This document shows positions 1 through 11,469 of a DNA stretch of 64,000 nucleotides, in pieces (position 1 is the stretch's first letter; each line of letters begins with the position of its first letter). The position numbers were made by a program, and so were the translations under genes. The DNA is from Siphonodentalium dalli (lineage: Eukaryota; Mollusca; Scaphopoda; Gadilida; Siphonodentaliidae). The stretch is taken from the NCBI GenBank assembly GCA_032622095.1, contig CP136062.1:141750351-141814350 (forward strand). Direction: 5' to 3'. The notes under the pieces were generated by a model. The model was not told where the DNA came from. It worked only from the letters and a program-made list of their open reading frames with translations, and made no database searches.

Positions 1-452
1 AATATCCAACAATTGAACAAGTTGCCACGTCCCTATCCGTGTTCAATATTCGAAATACACGGGTTGAAATGACAACGAAAACTAAAACACATTCGCCAAG
101 CCCGAGTAACAATTAATCAAAACTGATTTGCCTGTCGCAATGCTTCGGCGTTGACCGTGACGTATAGCGGACACGATTTTTGCTCACACGAACTAATACC
201 GTTTTCTTTCTGTGTGCATTTCTATATCAACCCGTTTACACTAGTCTGATTGTAGATCTATGTACATTTCTATAGCAATGTAAATGCACCCTTAGCAATA
301 CTCAATTCGTATATTCGGTCATGAGGACGGGAAGAATTACAATACCCCCTCCCTGTATTGAACCATCGCGCCTAACTGGACCAGAAAGCCTCTAATTTGA
401 ATGTCCTCTTATATGGAAATTAGTGTCAATATGAGTTTCAGTGAAACGTAAG
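1..452. other. intergenic/3' flank, nothing recognised
   Basis: AT-rich sequence without an ORF, repeat or RNA signature that I can support. Confidence 0.4.
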
Positions 453-635
453 TTAACATATCATATGTCCATTATTCGCTATAGGTGTGTGTCTAACACT
501 GATATGAAATATTGATAAGAAGTTTTGGTCACCGTTGGTCGACATATTTTCAGGGCCTGGATTTTGATGAATGTCGCCGCACCTAATCAGTAGTATTTCT
601 TGATTCGGTTCCGGCGTATCAAATGAAAAGTCCAT
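453..635 (-). pseudogene. non-LTR retrotransposon ORF relic (2A-like motif, start of endonuclease)
   Basis: The minus-strand reading contains LLIRCGDIHQNPGP followed by FLSIFHISVRH. GDIxxNPGP is the 2A-like/N-terminal motif common in CR1/L2/Rex-type LINE ORFs of marine invertebrates. LSIFHIxVR resembles the start of the apurinic-type endonuclease domain. The frame closes after 60 codons and nothing of the remaining endonuclease or RT is found next to it, so it is a fragment. The family placement is inferred. Confidence 0.55.
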
Positions 636-679
636 ATCGAGTTTCTCCGTTTGGATAATTCTTCAAGAGCCATTCGAGG

Positions 680-1110
680 TGGTGTTATACTTTATTCGTC
701 CGTCCGTCCATCCGTGTGTGAGTACATGTGTCCGACCGAACAAATATCGCAGCCAAGGGTTGTTGGATCTGAATGAAATTGGCATGGATGTTGGCTAACA
801 GGATGCCTTTTAAAAGACGTTGTTCGCATTTTCTGTTCTATAGAGTTGTCCTTCTTTGTCTGAAAATGATGTTTACTGATCGTCCGCACATATACATGTA
901 TTTCAGCCGTGATTGAACGGATCTCAATGAAAAATCGTAGGGTGGATCGCAACCAGAAGTGCTCTCAAAATAATGGTCACTGGCGTTCGCGTTTCCTGTT
1001 CTAGAGTTATCCTTTCTTCCTGGAAATGATTTATTTCTGTCCGTCTTTGCAGATATATGTATCTCAGCCATTGCTTATCGGATGGCAATAATGGGTACAT
1101 GTTTATCAAC
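680..1110. repeat. diverged repeat starting with a TCCG microsatellite, two tandem units
   Basis: A (TCCG)n start (680-715) is followed by two diverged ~190-bp units. Each contains 'tgttctagagtt-tcctt' and 'tgtccgtc...gcagatatatgtatctcagcc'-like text. It looks like part of a Helitron-like or other dispersed repeat; no termini were identified. Confidence 0.45.
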
Positions 1111-1359
1111 ACGTGTATCATGTGGTGCATGTTTTAAGCTTGGGTTACACGTTATTTTAAATGCATGTTTGGGTTACACGTTATTTTAAATGCATGTTTC
1201 GTATATATCTTGGTGGAATACATATTTTTGTCCCATTGTATGACTCAGTTCATGACAGAACAGGATATGACGCACTTGTAGTACATGACCAAATCGAGGA
1301 CAAGATATCAGCTCAACTTGACGAAGTCAAGTTTGAGCTATATATTGCCATGGGTTGGC

Positions 1360-3200
1360 GTCCGGTGTGCGCGTCCGTCAACAATTTGGCACAACCTACT
1401 GACCACACATTCATCCGATCGTCACAAAACTTCAGATGGATTTTCTGGGAGCAATCGATGCTTTTCCGAATTTCGTCAAAAACATGGCCAGCAACTGCCA
1501 TCATGGATTTCAAATTTGAACACACCGGTACAATCGGCAGTCCGCATTTATTGGGGAATTTGTTTAGTTTACAGGTATGTTTAGGGTCACCTGTTGGTGG
1601 ATGCATGCTATCGAATTTGACCGATTTTCGATGAAAAACATGAGCCACCGACAGCCATCTTGGATTTTTACATCATTTGCGTGAATAATCCTTTGGCACA
1701 CACTATACAGACCGCATTATTCATCCGATCGCCACCAAACTTCATATGGATCTTCGTGGTTACCATTAGATGGGAGCCATCGAATTTTTCCGAATTCCGA
1801 ATTTCGTTAAAAAAAATCTTGTATTTTATTCTTTCCATGACTGTATCCTTCGGCACACCCTACATGCCATATCCATATTCCGATCGTCACCAATCTTAAT
1901 TTAGATCTTTGGGATGGCCTCTATATGGGATCCATCAAATTGCGCCGACAGCCATCCTGGATTTTACATTTGAACCAATCGGTATAGGTATTGTAGAAAT
2001 GTTTGAAATGAAAACAATTTCATCTACACAACACAATCCCTATAATAGAAGAAACTTTTAGACTTCCCTTAGTCTTTATCATTCTATTAAAAATAAAATT
2101 AACGCCTCGCCATGTTGAGCAACAGTGTCATAGACACTTTTATTTTATTCAGCTGCAGGACTCGCATACACATAAAAGATGTTATACTCTTTCCGTGACT
2201 AAATAATTCGGCACACCCTACAGGACACATCCCTTGCCCGATCGTCACCAAACTTCATATAGATCTTTGGGATTACATCTAGATGGAAGCGTTCGATTTT
2301 TCCCCCGAAATTCGTTTAAAAAAAACATTGACATAAGCAACCATTTTGGAATTCACATTTGAATTCGTCGGCACATCCTGCAGCCCATATTTATTGGAGA
2401 ATTGTTTTGAAATTCTGTTGGCATCACCTCTAGATGGGAGCCATGAATTGTGGACGATTTTAGAATAAAAACATGGCCGCCGTCAGCCATCTTGGATTTT
2501 ACTTGGACCGTGGTCATCATATTTACCCTCGAATCTGTTTTAATATGCCTAACAGACATAATCTCCTTTCTTTTGACATCCATACATTTATGTACCTTCT
2601 TCGTAATGTGGGGAAATTATATGACGGATACTTTGTACGCCATTATTTCTTTCACTATATGTACTTATATTGACAAACGGAAAGGCCTTATGGTCCGTCA
2701 GTCACTGCTCCATTCTGACTTGTCATTACGGAGGCCTAGGTGTGATTTTCGTTGACCCGGACAGATGTATCACCTGGTCAGACAACCACTTACCTTTATT
2801 GGTTAACCTACAAAAGCGTGACTGAATCATTTGGCCATCCTATATGGCATATCCCTCATCTGATCATCACCAAACTTCACATGGATCTTCGGGGCGACCA
2901 CAAGACTGGAAATAAAAGTTTTCCGAATCTCGTCAATAAACATGGCCGCCAGCAGCCATCTTGGATTTTGCTCTTTGCACGACTAATAATCGTTCGGCAC
3001 ACCATACATGCCACATCCTTCACCCGGTGATGATCCGATCGTCACCAGACTACATGTGGTTCTTCTGGGTTACCTCTACATGAGATCCATCATATTGTTC
3101 CGAAATTCGTTAAAAAACATGGCCGCCTGCATCCATCTTGGATTCCTCATTTGAATAAATCGTCACACTCTACGGCCCACATTTATTGGAGAAATGTTGG
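1360..3200. repeat. array of diverged units with 'cgatcgtcaccaaactt' and 'cagccatcttggatttt' motifs
   Basis: At least six diverged units occur. They are marked by 'ccgatcgtcaccaaacttca-atggatcttcgg' near 1415, 1725, 1880, 2240, 2862 and 3030, each with a 'catggccgcc-cagccatcttgg' block. An opposite-strand member lies at 24850-25012. The ORFs across it are short and inconsistent, so it is annotated as repeat, not gene. Confidence 0.6.
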
Positions 3201-3399
3201 AAATGAAAACAATTTTACCCACACAATACAATCCCTTCACTTTCCTTAATCAATACCATTCTTTGTCTGCTCAGTATGACAGTAACGCCGCTCGAAATTT
3301 AGCAACAGTATCATTGACATTTTCATATTATTCAGCTGCAGAATTCGCACATACACGTACAAGATTGTTTACGCTCGTCTGAAAAAAAAAACATGATCG

Positions 3400-4520
3400 T
3401 ATTATCTTATCAATCTGTCTGTCCGTCTGTTAAAAGTTTGATTTCCGTCTGTTAACTCTAGTTTGTTGTATTTATCGGAACCATAGTATGCATGTCTGTA
3501 TCTCAGCTAAATAAGTTATAATGTGCATGGGTTCGGTCCCGACTTTTTCTGAATGAATTACGACCCCTTTCCGACTAAGACATTACCTGCAGGATTCGAT
3601 AACATTTTGGTTTACGACCGGTAACACAGTTTGGACTATTTGATGGTAACTCAAGTTAGTATATATATGTTTATCAACCAAAAATACGGATCAAGCTCGA
3701 TTATGGGTTAAACGGACATGGCTCGATCGAACCGCAAAATTATGTATACACAATTTGGTAAGAGGTGTCTCAAACCATACCAAAACGCGGAAGATTCTGA
3801 TTATATATAGTCGTCACTGTACAGCGCTAGAAAAACGTGTTTTGTTTCTTATATTTCCTATTTGAGATCGTTTTGTTTGCGCCGGATACATATTGTTTTA
3901 TTAGTTGCACCTGTAGACCGTGGGGAGAATAGCTAGAGCTGTCGTCGCTATGCAACGTTTGTGGTACTATCAAACGTTAATTATTAAAATGAAGAGAAAG
4001 CAATGCATTAATTTATAGTAGTTTCCAGTTAAGATAACGCAATATACGTTTTCTGGACAGTTGAACATTATTCCGTCCCCGATTCCGGAACTTCAATGAC
4101 AACAAATGGCGTATTAAGTGTTCTGATCCAGAACATTGTGTTCAAATTTGTACATGTATTTTCTGAGACTTCAACGCGTCTTTCTGGAATAATATAATGA
4201 TTGTAGATAGGTAGTTCAGGTATTTATCGACCTTTTCAAATTCAAAACCTAATATTATATATTAGTGCATATTTTGGAGCGCAAAAGCCACGATGATCAT
4301 TGCATGAGTTATGACCCTTTTGCGATTTATAACCCAATTTGATAACATTTAAGTTTCCGATCGACAGCTATACAGCTTAGGTTATATTATCGGAACTAAA
4401 GTTGTCGTACGAGTGTTTCTATGTCAAGATGCAGGTCAATTTCAAATATGGGTTCGGCACAATGATTTTGCATGAGTTTTCAACTTAGAATTTACCCGAT
4501 TTTCTAACATTTTATAAGGA
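3400..4520. repeat. two diverged copies of a dispersed repeat in 3' flank
   Basis: 3470-3640 and 4270-4500 share 'gggttcggy', 'gatt..ataacattt' and 'ttatcggaac-a-agt' blocks in the same order. There is no coding potential. 4521-5390 shows nothing recognisable. Confidence 0.35.
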
Positions 4521-5393
4521 AACAAACGGCCGGATTTAGCCACGCCCAAGCGGCGATCTTGATACTGAATTTTTCAGCATCAGAACATGAAGAGAAATGG
4601 CGATGTTGACTCAATGTTTTCATTTTATACTTTATTTTGTTAGTAAAATATGTTGATAGTTAACAATGCGTATTGCTTCACAAATCAGCGTTACAGCTCT
4701 AAACGAAATGAAATGATGAAAAATGTCAATGACGATGATGAGTAATGGTCGATCACTACGTAAAACTAACAAACAATTGGCAACTCATTATTTTATGAAA
4801 CCATTGGAAATATAAATGTCATAATTGTTAAAAGTCTGGATATGAATGCAGCAGTAACTATATAAGATACCACGTGAGTTTAGAATATTGCAACTTTGGT
4901 TTGTCATGACTCACTACATGTATATAGGCGTGTTGACCACAATGTCACCAAAATGATACATTTTGCCTAGTTCTTATAGAATGCACGAGCGACCTGTTAT
5001 GTCCAAGGTACCTGGACATTTCACCGTACCCATTGATGTAAAAATGGATCTCGGGATTTTTCTCGGCAGAAACATCTCTCTATATATACAGTAATGTCAC
5101 AGTCACAAGTCACACGGAAGTTATAACAGTATATGAACCTGGCTATTGGCTATAAATTAAATTCTACAATATTAACTTTTGTTTGACATGAACAATCTTC
5201 CAATCTTGGCAATTAATTGAATACGGATTGTATCAACAAGTTCAAGTTAAATATCCAGGGCAAGCGTCAGAGTACATTGTAACACAGCATACAGACACAT
5301 ACACAATGACGTGCCTTATAATAACTTATGTGTCATATGAATCCTCACGCGACACGGACGTGAAAGTAAACCTGTCAAATTGTGGTGGCTTCA

Positions 5394-5509
5394 TTTATTT
5401 TCCAATACTCGCGCCTTTAGCATGCGAAACATTCTTGCTTGCACGAACAGCCAAGAAAGAAAAAAACTATCTGACAGCCGCAACGCCGTGCAAGTTAAGG
5501 GGATTTAAT
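5394..5509 (-). promoter_or_regulatory. candidate poly(A) signals for the GPR158-like gene
   Basis: Downstream of the stop on the minus strand, ATTAAA lies at 5509-5504 and AATAAA at 5399-5394. That would give a 3' UTR of roughly 350-470 nt. In AT-rich DNA such hexamers arise by chance, so this is weak. Confidence 0.25.
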
Positions 5510-5860
5510 TCCAATCTGACCCATAAATTAAAACACAATATGGAATTCGCACACACACACACGATATCCTCGCTGACTTTCCACGAAGCCTGTGACGAAG
5601 AGATGTCATCTTTGCCGGTGCTAACTTTCTCAAGAAATTGACTAAAACGCCGAAACGTATGCAAACTATTTATATCCCGTCGTGGTGAATTCAATACTCG
5701 ACAGTGTTATGTATGCCACCGATGATCCATGAATGATGAAAGATGCACATGTACATCTAAACATTTAGAACTATGTATACACATGGGATTTCATCCGAGC
5801 TTACACAACCGTTACCCTACATGTCTACACACACAACTGTATATACAGCGGTGGCTAACG

Positions 5861-6070
5861 CTACAAAGTTGTTCCTTCCTGGTAATCGTCAAGGTTTATT
5901 ACCACCTTTTTACCGTTCACATTTGGAGAAGAAGGAGTGGAGTCAGGCGAACCCTCCCTCTTTGCCGCCTCTGTCATGGCGGAGAGTTTGTATTGCAAAT
6001 GGCGATTGCCAATTTTCATATTCCGCTGCTTCAACATTTCAAGTTGAGTATATAGTCTTTTGAACTCCTC
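5861..6070 (-). CDS. GPR158-like: GPR158-like terminal exon: RGS-binding-type helix and stop
   Basis: The acceptor is CATCTTTTGCAG; 69 codons and a TAG stop at 5863-5861. It starts EEFKRLYTQLEMLKQRNMKI then GNRHLQ. LYxQLE-x-x-K-x-(K/R)-x-M-x-x-(N)-x-H is the conserved C-tail helix of GPR158/179, the region associated with RGS7-Gbeta5 binding in vertebrates. The protein ends EGTTL, a fit to a class I PDZ ligand (T-x-L). The tail after TM7 is about 130 residues, far shorter than the several hundred of vertebrate GPR158. A further donor inside this exon cannot be excluded. Confidence 0.85.
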   Translation of the reverse strand, partial: EEFKRLYTQLEMLKQRNMKIGNRHLQYKLSAMTEAAKREGSPDSTPSSPNVNGKKVVINLDDYQEGTTL

Positions 6071-6214
6071 CTGCAAAAGATGAGAAGAACGAAACATCAG
6101 TCGATCATATATATTTATAGAGAAAATAGACAAATGAGGGAGATAACTACAGTTATATAGATCATTATCGCTTAAACTTGTCTGCTTTTAAAAGTGGATT
6201 TCATTATATATACT

Positions 6215-6800
6215 TGATTGTCTACGTCCGTCCGTTCGCCGTCGGTGCGTCCGTCCGTCCGTCTTAGTTTGTAATTTTTTCGCAATTTTTGTCCGTCTGG
6301 CTTGATAACAGATATGAACCAATTTCAATAATGTTTGGTTTATACAAGTTGGTTACCACTATATCTCAAATAAGTGAGCAAACTAGATTTACTTAAATTT
6401 ACTTCAATTTTGTTTTCGTCAATTTGCTCCGATTTTTCCGTCCGGCTTGATAACTTCAACACATATATGAACCGAATTCGATACTTTGTGGTATACCCGA
6501 TGATTGCCGCACTGTCTCCTATTAGTGCGAAATATCAATGAGCAAACTAGGTTTATCCAGATATTTTCGCCTCAGTTATGCCCCTTCGTTTGAATATTTT
6601 TCGCGATTTTTGTCCGTCCGGATCTTGCTGATATTATTTAAAACCGTTTTAAAACCATTATCTGAATGAATGATATAACGGAGGACCCTGCCTATGTTTG
6701 AATTTTTACCACGTTTGATATGCCAACCTATTGTTTTACTTGCCAGGCCTTTCATTATGCAAGTCGGGACAAAGCTTGCGACTTCAAATACTACATTTTG
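6215..6800. repeat. TCCG-headed dispersed repeat with internal duplication (intron)
   Basis: (GTCC)n tracts at 6225-6265 are followed by two copies of 'cgtccggcttgataac...atatgaaccraattc' (6290-6350 and 6440-6500) and a shared 'gagcaaactaggttta' block. It lies between the last two exons of the GPCR gene. The rest of the intron to 7246 is featureless AT-rich sequence. Confidence 0.45.
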
Positions 6801-7246
6801 TATCAATATAAACAGAAATGAAACACACCAAGCTCAGAAATTGTAGTCCACACCAGAAATAAAAATTATTGATTTTACAAAATTTCGGAATGAAAGTCGA
6901 TGCAAAGAATCTATCTTCCCCATAACAAATTCATTGAGTAGTCACCAATGTTAGTTGCATTTAAATGTATGACGAATGTCAATACCTCGTCTGAGTTTCT
7001 GCTCTATGATGTTGAATAACCACATTTCTAACAAAATCACACATGTATAGAAAAAAAAATAGCTCATTCTAGATATAATCAAATTGTTGAAAAAATTTTG
7101 AGTGCTATCGTAAAATTATTAACATATATTTAAGTTAACTGTGTGCTCAGTTGTGCTCATATGAAATTAGATTCACCCCCGTAATGGAAAGAAGCTCTAT
7201 TCCGAACACTACAAGTATACTTGCATTTGCCACCTGAGTAACGCAC

Positions 7247-7429
7247 CTGAATATCTTTCTCCAGGAAGCTCTCACATTCATCCTCGTCCACCTTATCCAG
7301 ATATATGGGAGTGGAGTTGGTGTTCGGTTGTGAGTAGTTAGCAGATCCTTTGGAAGCGAATTTATTCTTGCTGACCATTGTGGATTGTTGTGGTTGATCC
7401 TTGCCTTTGTATTTGTACACCACGAATGC
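7247..7429 (-). CDS. GPR158-like: GPR158-like exon: cytoplasmic tail, first part
   Basis: The acceptor is CTAACTTCAG and the donor CAG|GTGCGT; 183 nt, 61 codons, phase 0 to 0. It starts AFVVYKYKGKDQPQQ, continuing directly from TM7, then a Ser/Asn-rich stretch and an acidic end DEDECESFLEKDIQ. The acidic segment just before the LYxQLE helix of the next exon is placed as in vertebrate GPR158 (DPEDIRDEL region). Confidence 0.85.
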
Positions 7430-8049
7430 CTGAAGTTAGGTCATTGTTTTAGATATCACATCAATAAATGAATACACAAAGAGTTGCCCCGCTGCATGGA
7501 AAATATGCGCAACATTTAAAAGCTGTCTTAAGTCCCATCGATTAGATATGTCGGGTTACAGGCCTGGCCAACTGAAACTGTTATAGTGGTATAATTTGTG
7601 TTCGCTTTAACAGCGATGAACACAGCGATGCTACACAAAGAACGTTTCGATATTTTTCTCAAATTGTCGTGTTTGCGGTTTACCATCTTTTAAAACGATT
7701 AAATATAGCAACATATATACAGAAATGACAAAAGCCTCTCGAATAACTCACATACAAACGCAAACTAGTAACATCCACACGTTTTCAAAATTAATGATTC
7801 ATGTATATGAATGTAGATTACGCTATGAAAATTTCATATGAAATATAATGTTTATATATTAACTATAGAGTGAATTATGTTATGTGATTAGCTGATACAC
7901 GTAGTTAGACAATGGGATGTTTAGATTTTAAAACGGGGAAACTTCTAACTTGGGTTGCTATATAAATAGTCTTGGCGCGAAAACATCGCGTGATGTAACC
8001 GCGCGAAATCTTGATGTTCGTCGATAAGTCGAATGACTGGGTAACTTAG

Positions 8050-8444
8050 GCTGAGCTGGTCACTGTCACCCCCTTTCGTTCAGTTGGGTACCCAGTTTTT
8101 TATATTTTCAGTTGGGTACCCAGTTTTTATAAAATTTACATTTGGGTACCCAGCTTGATGAAGGCAGTCTGCAGGACCTATGTCCTTTGCCTACAATTTT
8201 TCTCCGCTATTATTTTCAAGCATCGTGACGAATATATATCATATATAAACAAGTATTCAAAAATTTAAAAGGTTCATTTCGAAAACAACTGACGGCAATC
8301 ACTAATTGAATCACGTTCTGTGTGAAATTTCATAAAGCTGGGTACCCAAATGTAATTTAAAAAAAAAATCTAGGTACCCAACTGAAAATTTAAACAAGCT
8401 GGTTACCCAACTGAATCAAAGGGGGTGATAGTGACCATTTCAGC
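8050..8444. mobile_element. 395-bp MITE with long TIRs and 9-bp target duplication
   Basis: The termini are imperfect inverted repeats: left GCTGAGCTGGTCACTGTCAC, and right, reversed, GCTGAAATGGTCACTATCAC. Similarity extends for about 50 bp. The direct repeat GTAACTTAG flanks both sides (8041-8049 and 8445-8453). Each arm carries repeated 'ttgggtaccca' palindromes, five or so in all. There is no ORF. The 9-bp duplication would fit a Mutator- or Merlin-like origin; the superfamily is not proven. Confidence 0.85.
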
Positions 8445-8689
8445 GTAACTTAGCGATAGCGGAAACAAACTGCTATCTGTATACATCGTGCATACCAAGG
8501 TTCACATAATTCACACAATGGCCTGGACTATATATGAGCTTGTTCTATGAGGACAAAATGTTATGTTATAAACCTTAAAGGTTGTCACCTAACCTGCTCA
8601 TATAAGTTTTAATGTGTACGACAAGATGCATTATATATAATAGGGTTATCGCGCTTATATACTACAAATTAGAAATAAACGTTCGAACT

Positions 8690-9800
8690 GTGATTATTCT
8701 AAACCAGTTTCGACACCAGGAACGTCTGGCTATCACAAGGATCAGCTGACAGTCCATATCTCTTGGCGACCCAAGTTTGGAGTGCTGCCGTTTTACAAAT
8801 CTAAACATTCACAATATGGGACCTTCTATAGAAACCCATGATAGTTCCACCTGCCCACTGAAAACTGTATCGTGTGACTGTTTATGACAGCCTTGTTTCG
8901 GAAATTACAACACACAGACAGTCTCAGAAGTACGTAGGGGCCATAACTGCTTATATTTAAATTGCTAAATTCATTACACCGGGTCTGGAGACAGGAGCAG
9001 CTGGATAAAGTAACCAGGACCACCGGACGGCCTCCAGTCGGCCTTCACTTTGGAGCACCAGAACTCCGGATACCACCTAGCCTGAGTCCACCTTCACAAT
9101 TCAATTCAATTCAATTTATTAGTATTCTGATCATCAAGGTAGATATAACAGAACATGGTTATTACAAATATCGATGCAAATATAAATTTGTTTTGCATGA
9201 ATGCACATTTAGATATATAATATAGTTGTGTATACAATAGTGTCTTGATATGTATATAATTATATATATTTTTTCTGATAGATTATTGTTATTAATTTCG
9301 GCGTAATGGTTACGTGTTCGGTTAGTTGATGTGGATTTTGAATGGTTTAAGTGATTCAGCCTCAAGAGGAGTCAGATTATAGTATATACTCTTGGCGCTT
9401 ATCAAATAAGCGCATCTACAGCGATAAACTATTATATTGGTGTTGGGGTCCTTCTTTATACACCACCACAGTGTTCGTACAACACCTGCTGGGACACTGC
9501 ACGACAAAGATCCAGTGCTCCAGGGGCTAAACAACCCTTGTCTGGATTCCAGCGACGGAGACAACAAAAGAAGAATGTAAGAAAAAATTGCTTCTTTTTC
9601 TTATGATTTTAAAATAAAAACTAAAAATTAGGAGTGAAGGAGTAGTCCTCTCGGTCTATTCGATCATCCCGGGGTTAGCTCACCCGAAATACTTTCCCTC
9701 ACACCGTTCCTGTGCACGTATTGTAAGGGTTTATGGAGTCGCATCACATTCGTCTCCCGTAGGTACGCCATCCCGAACATAGGTACCTAACCGCAATATA
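8690..9800. repeat. probable interspersed repeat(s), family not recognised
   Basis: The stretch holds non-AT-rich text with an (AATTC)n run at 9098-9118 ('aattcaattcaattcaattt') and two GC-richer blocks (8960-9095, 9640-9790) without an ORF over 90 codons. It resembles LINE 3' ends in style only. No target duplication was found. Confidence 0.3.
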
Positions 9801-9971
9801 TTCTTTGGGAAACATTGAAATTTACCTATATTTTGATATACAACACACGCCCACCTTACTTATTACGCGCCATTATGTAATACTACTGATTCAAACGTAT
9901 ACAACTTTGTACAACCATTATGATTCTGATACTATACGTGAACAGACACTGGGTATACTAATAATACTTAC

Positions 9972-10083
9972 TTTGCTTCCAAATAAGAATGCTAACGTGA
10001 CTGTCGTCGTCAGTTGTGAGTGAATGAACGTGACCAGATACTTTATGTCTGGGTTGGCCGGGAAAGGATCCTGTAGAAAAACT
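9972..10083 (-). CDS. GPR158-like: GPR158-like exon: TM6 and TM7
   Basis: The acceptor is AATCTTTACAG and the donor AAA|GTAAGT; 112 nt, phase 2 start and phase 0 end. The peptide is (I)VFLQDPFPANPDIKYLVTF, then IHSQLTTTVTLAFLFGSK. F-x-H-x-(H/Q)LT-x-T-x-TL is the TM7 pattern of this group. A second AG 13 bases downstream (before GATCC) was rejected because it breaks phase. The family's usual (I/V)PK at the end of TM7 reads GSK here, so the conserved proline is replaced by serine. Confidence 0.9.
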
Positions 10084-10117
10084 CTGTAAAGATTAAATAT
10101 ATAATTAGACACAAGTA

Positions 10118-10330
10118 CAGTAATGCTCTAACTAATCGACCCCTTAACCACAGCAGAATTATGTGTAATTTTTCAGGATTTAGTCGGAAGTATGGCTTGT
10201 TGCCATTCATCGGAAAGCTCTCACTGAGAGATTTCCGATGAATGACAACAAGCCATATTTCCGACTAAATCCTGAAAAATTACCCATAATTCTGCTGTGG
10301 TTATGGAGTCGATTATTTAGGGCATTACTA
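10118..10330. mobile_element. pogo-like MITE, copy 1 (213 bp, near-perfect palindrome)
   Basis: It starts CAGTAATGCTCTAACTAATC and ends with the inverse, ...GGGCATTACTA, flanked by TA on both sides. The two arms match over almost their full length, with the centre near 10224 ('ctctcactgagag'). TIR form CAGT...CTC-TAAT-CGA and the TA duplication point to Tc1/mariner-pogo-type mobilisation. Other members are at 18685-18957 and 34165-34247. Confidence 0.85.
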
Positions 10331-10498
10331 TATTTACACGTACATCGTGTACAAGATATGAAAGGACGACTAAATATGTCTAATCCGATGTGGCACTGTA
10401 CATACGCGTTCTATATCAAAAGATAATAAGACCGAACCTGCACACCTACATGTATATTCATTGGATCGGATCAGGGAAGTGGATAGAGGGTATGTATC

Positions 10499-10526
10499 CG
10501 TGTGTGTGTGGGGGGGGGGGGGGAGG
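10499..10526. repeat. GT microsatellite running into a G tract
   Basis: (GT)n followed by about 14 G. Similar G or C homopolymers occur at 12848, 14816, 15353, 16621 and 29147. Confidence 0.8.
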
Positions 10527-11014
10527 TGTCCACTCATGTTTGTGAAATACCATTTGCACCCCCTTGTGTAAGAATAAGTTATCCAGTTGGTACCACAAAC
10601 CTTTCCACTGCTGGAAATTTGACGCATGACCTGACACTCCATAACGTTGGATAGTTTCCAACTGATAACAATTTCAGATAAATATTTGAACTAATTATAG
10701 GAAAAAAAGGTCTAAAAGCAACAAATTGCCCACTAATATTTGGTTGGAAAATCAAATAATGAGACCAATTACCCCTGTATGTGTAGCGGGGTAAAACATT
10801 TCATCAAATGTTGCGTTTGGATTAAGTGTATCTTATGCAAGTACTGGTATATTTTGCGGGAAGATTAATGCAATTTTTGACATTTCCTTCCCACGACACT
10901 ACCTTGTTTTCAAATAAAAATCCATGTTCTCTACCAAAGTGAATCTATTTGAACAAGTACACAAGTGGCTGTCCTAGATCACAACATTAGCTTCTGATTT
11001 TGTGGTTATCGGTA

Positions 11015-11469
11015 AAGGCCCAATTAATTTTCGAACCCACAGATCACATATACATTTGAAAGAGGAAGCTCCAAAACATTGTATCAACTTATCCGGTATA
11101 ATAGACAGTGAACATGTTGTTTTTGTTGAGTTACCGACGAGCTTTTGTGCTTAAGTTTCATCTGGTTTTGTTGTGCAAAGTGTATTATTTTCAATGGAGG
11201 GGGAATAACTCTGTATTTTAAAGATAGAGTTATTCCCCTTCCATTGAAAATACATTTTTAGTTTGAATTCTGTTGCATTCTGGGAGCCATAACGGGGGAA
11301 TCTTTTTATGATTTCAGCTGTTTTATGCATGGGCATCTTCTGAGACACAGACGTTTCAAATGGTGATGAATTATAGTATTTTAATAATATTTTATGGCTT
11401 ATATTGTTTTTAAAACCGTATATGAAGGCCAAATAAAAAAAATCGGTGACTCGAAAATTAAGTGGGCCT
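11015..11469. mobile_element. GGCCCACTTAATTTTCG-ended MITE, copy 1
   Basis: The ends are AAGGCCCAATTAATTTTCGA and its inverse TCGAAAATTAAGTGGGCC. The interior matches the copy at 32024-32468 throughout ('gaggaagctccaaaacattgt', 'gagacacagacgtt'). This copy carries an extra internal hairpin: arms 11188-11216 and 11224-11253 around 'attttcaatggaggggg'. No clean target duplication is visible. Confidence 0.8.

Noticed and set aside
5228-5641. 137-codon plus-strand ORF
   Set aside because: Begins with a non-ATG codon, has no recognisable motif, and lies in the 3' flank/UTR of the minus-strand gene.
9972-10070. Shorter TM6-7 exon starting at GATCC
   Set aside because: The acceptor-like AG exists, but phase 0 would not join the phase-2 end of the TM5 exon; the AG 13 bases upstream does.
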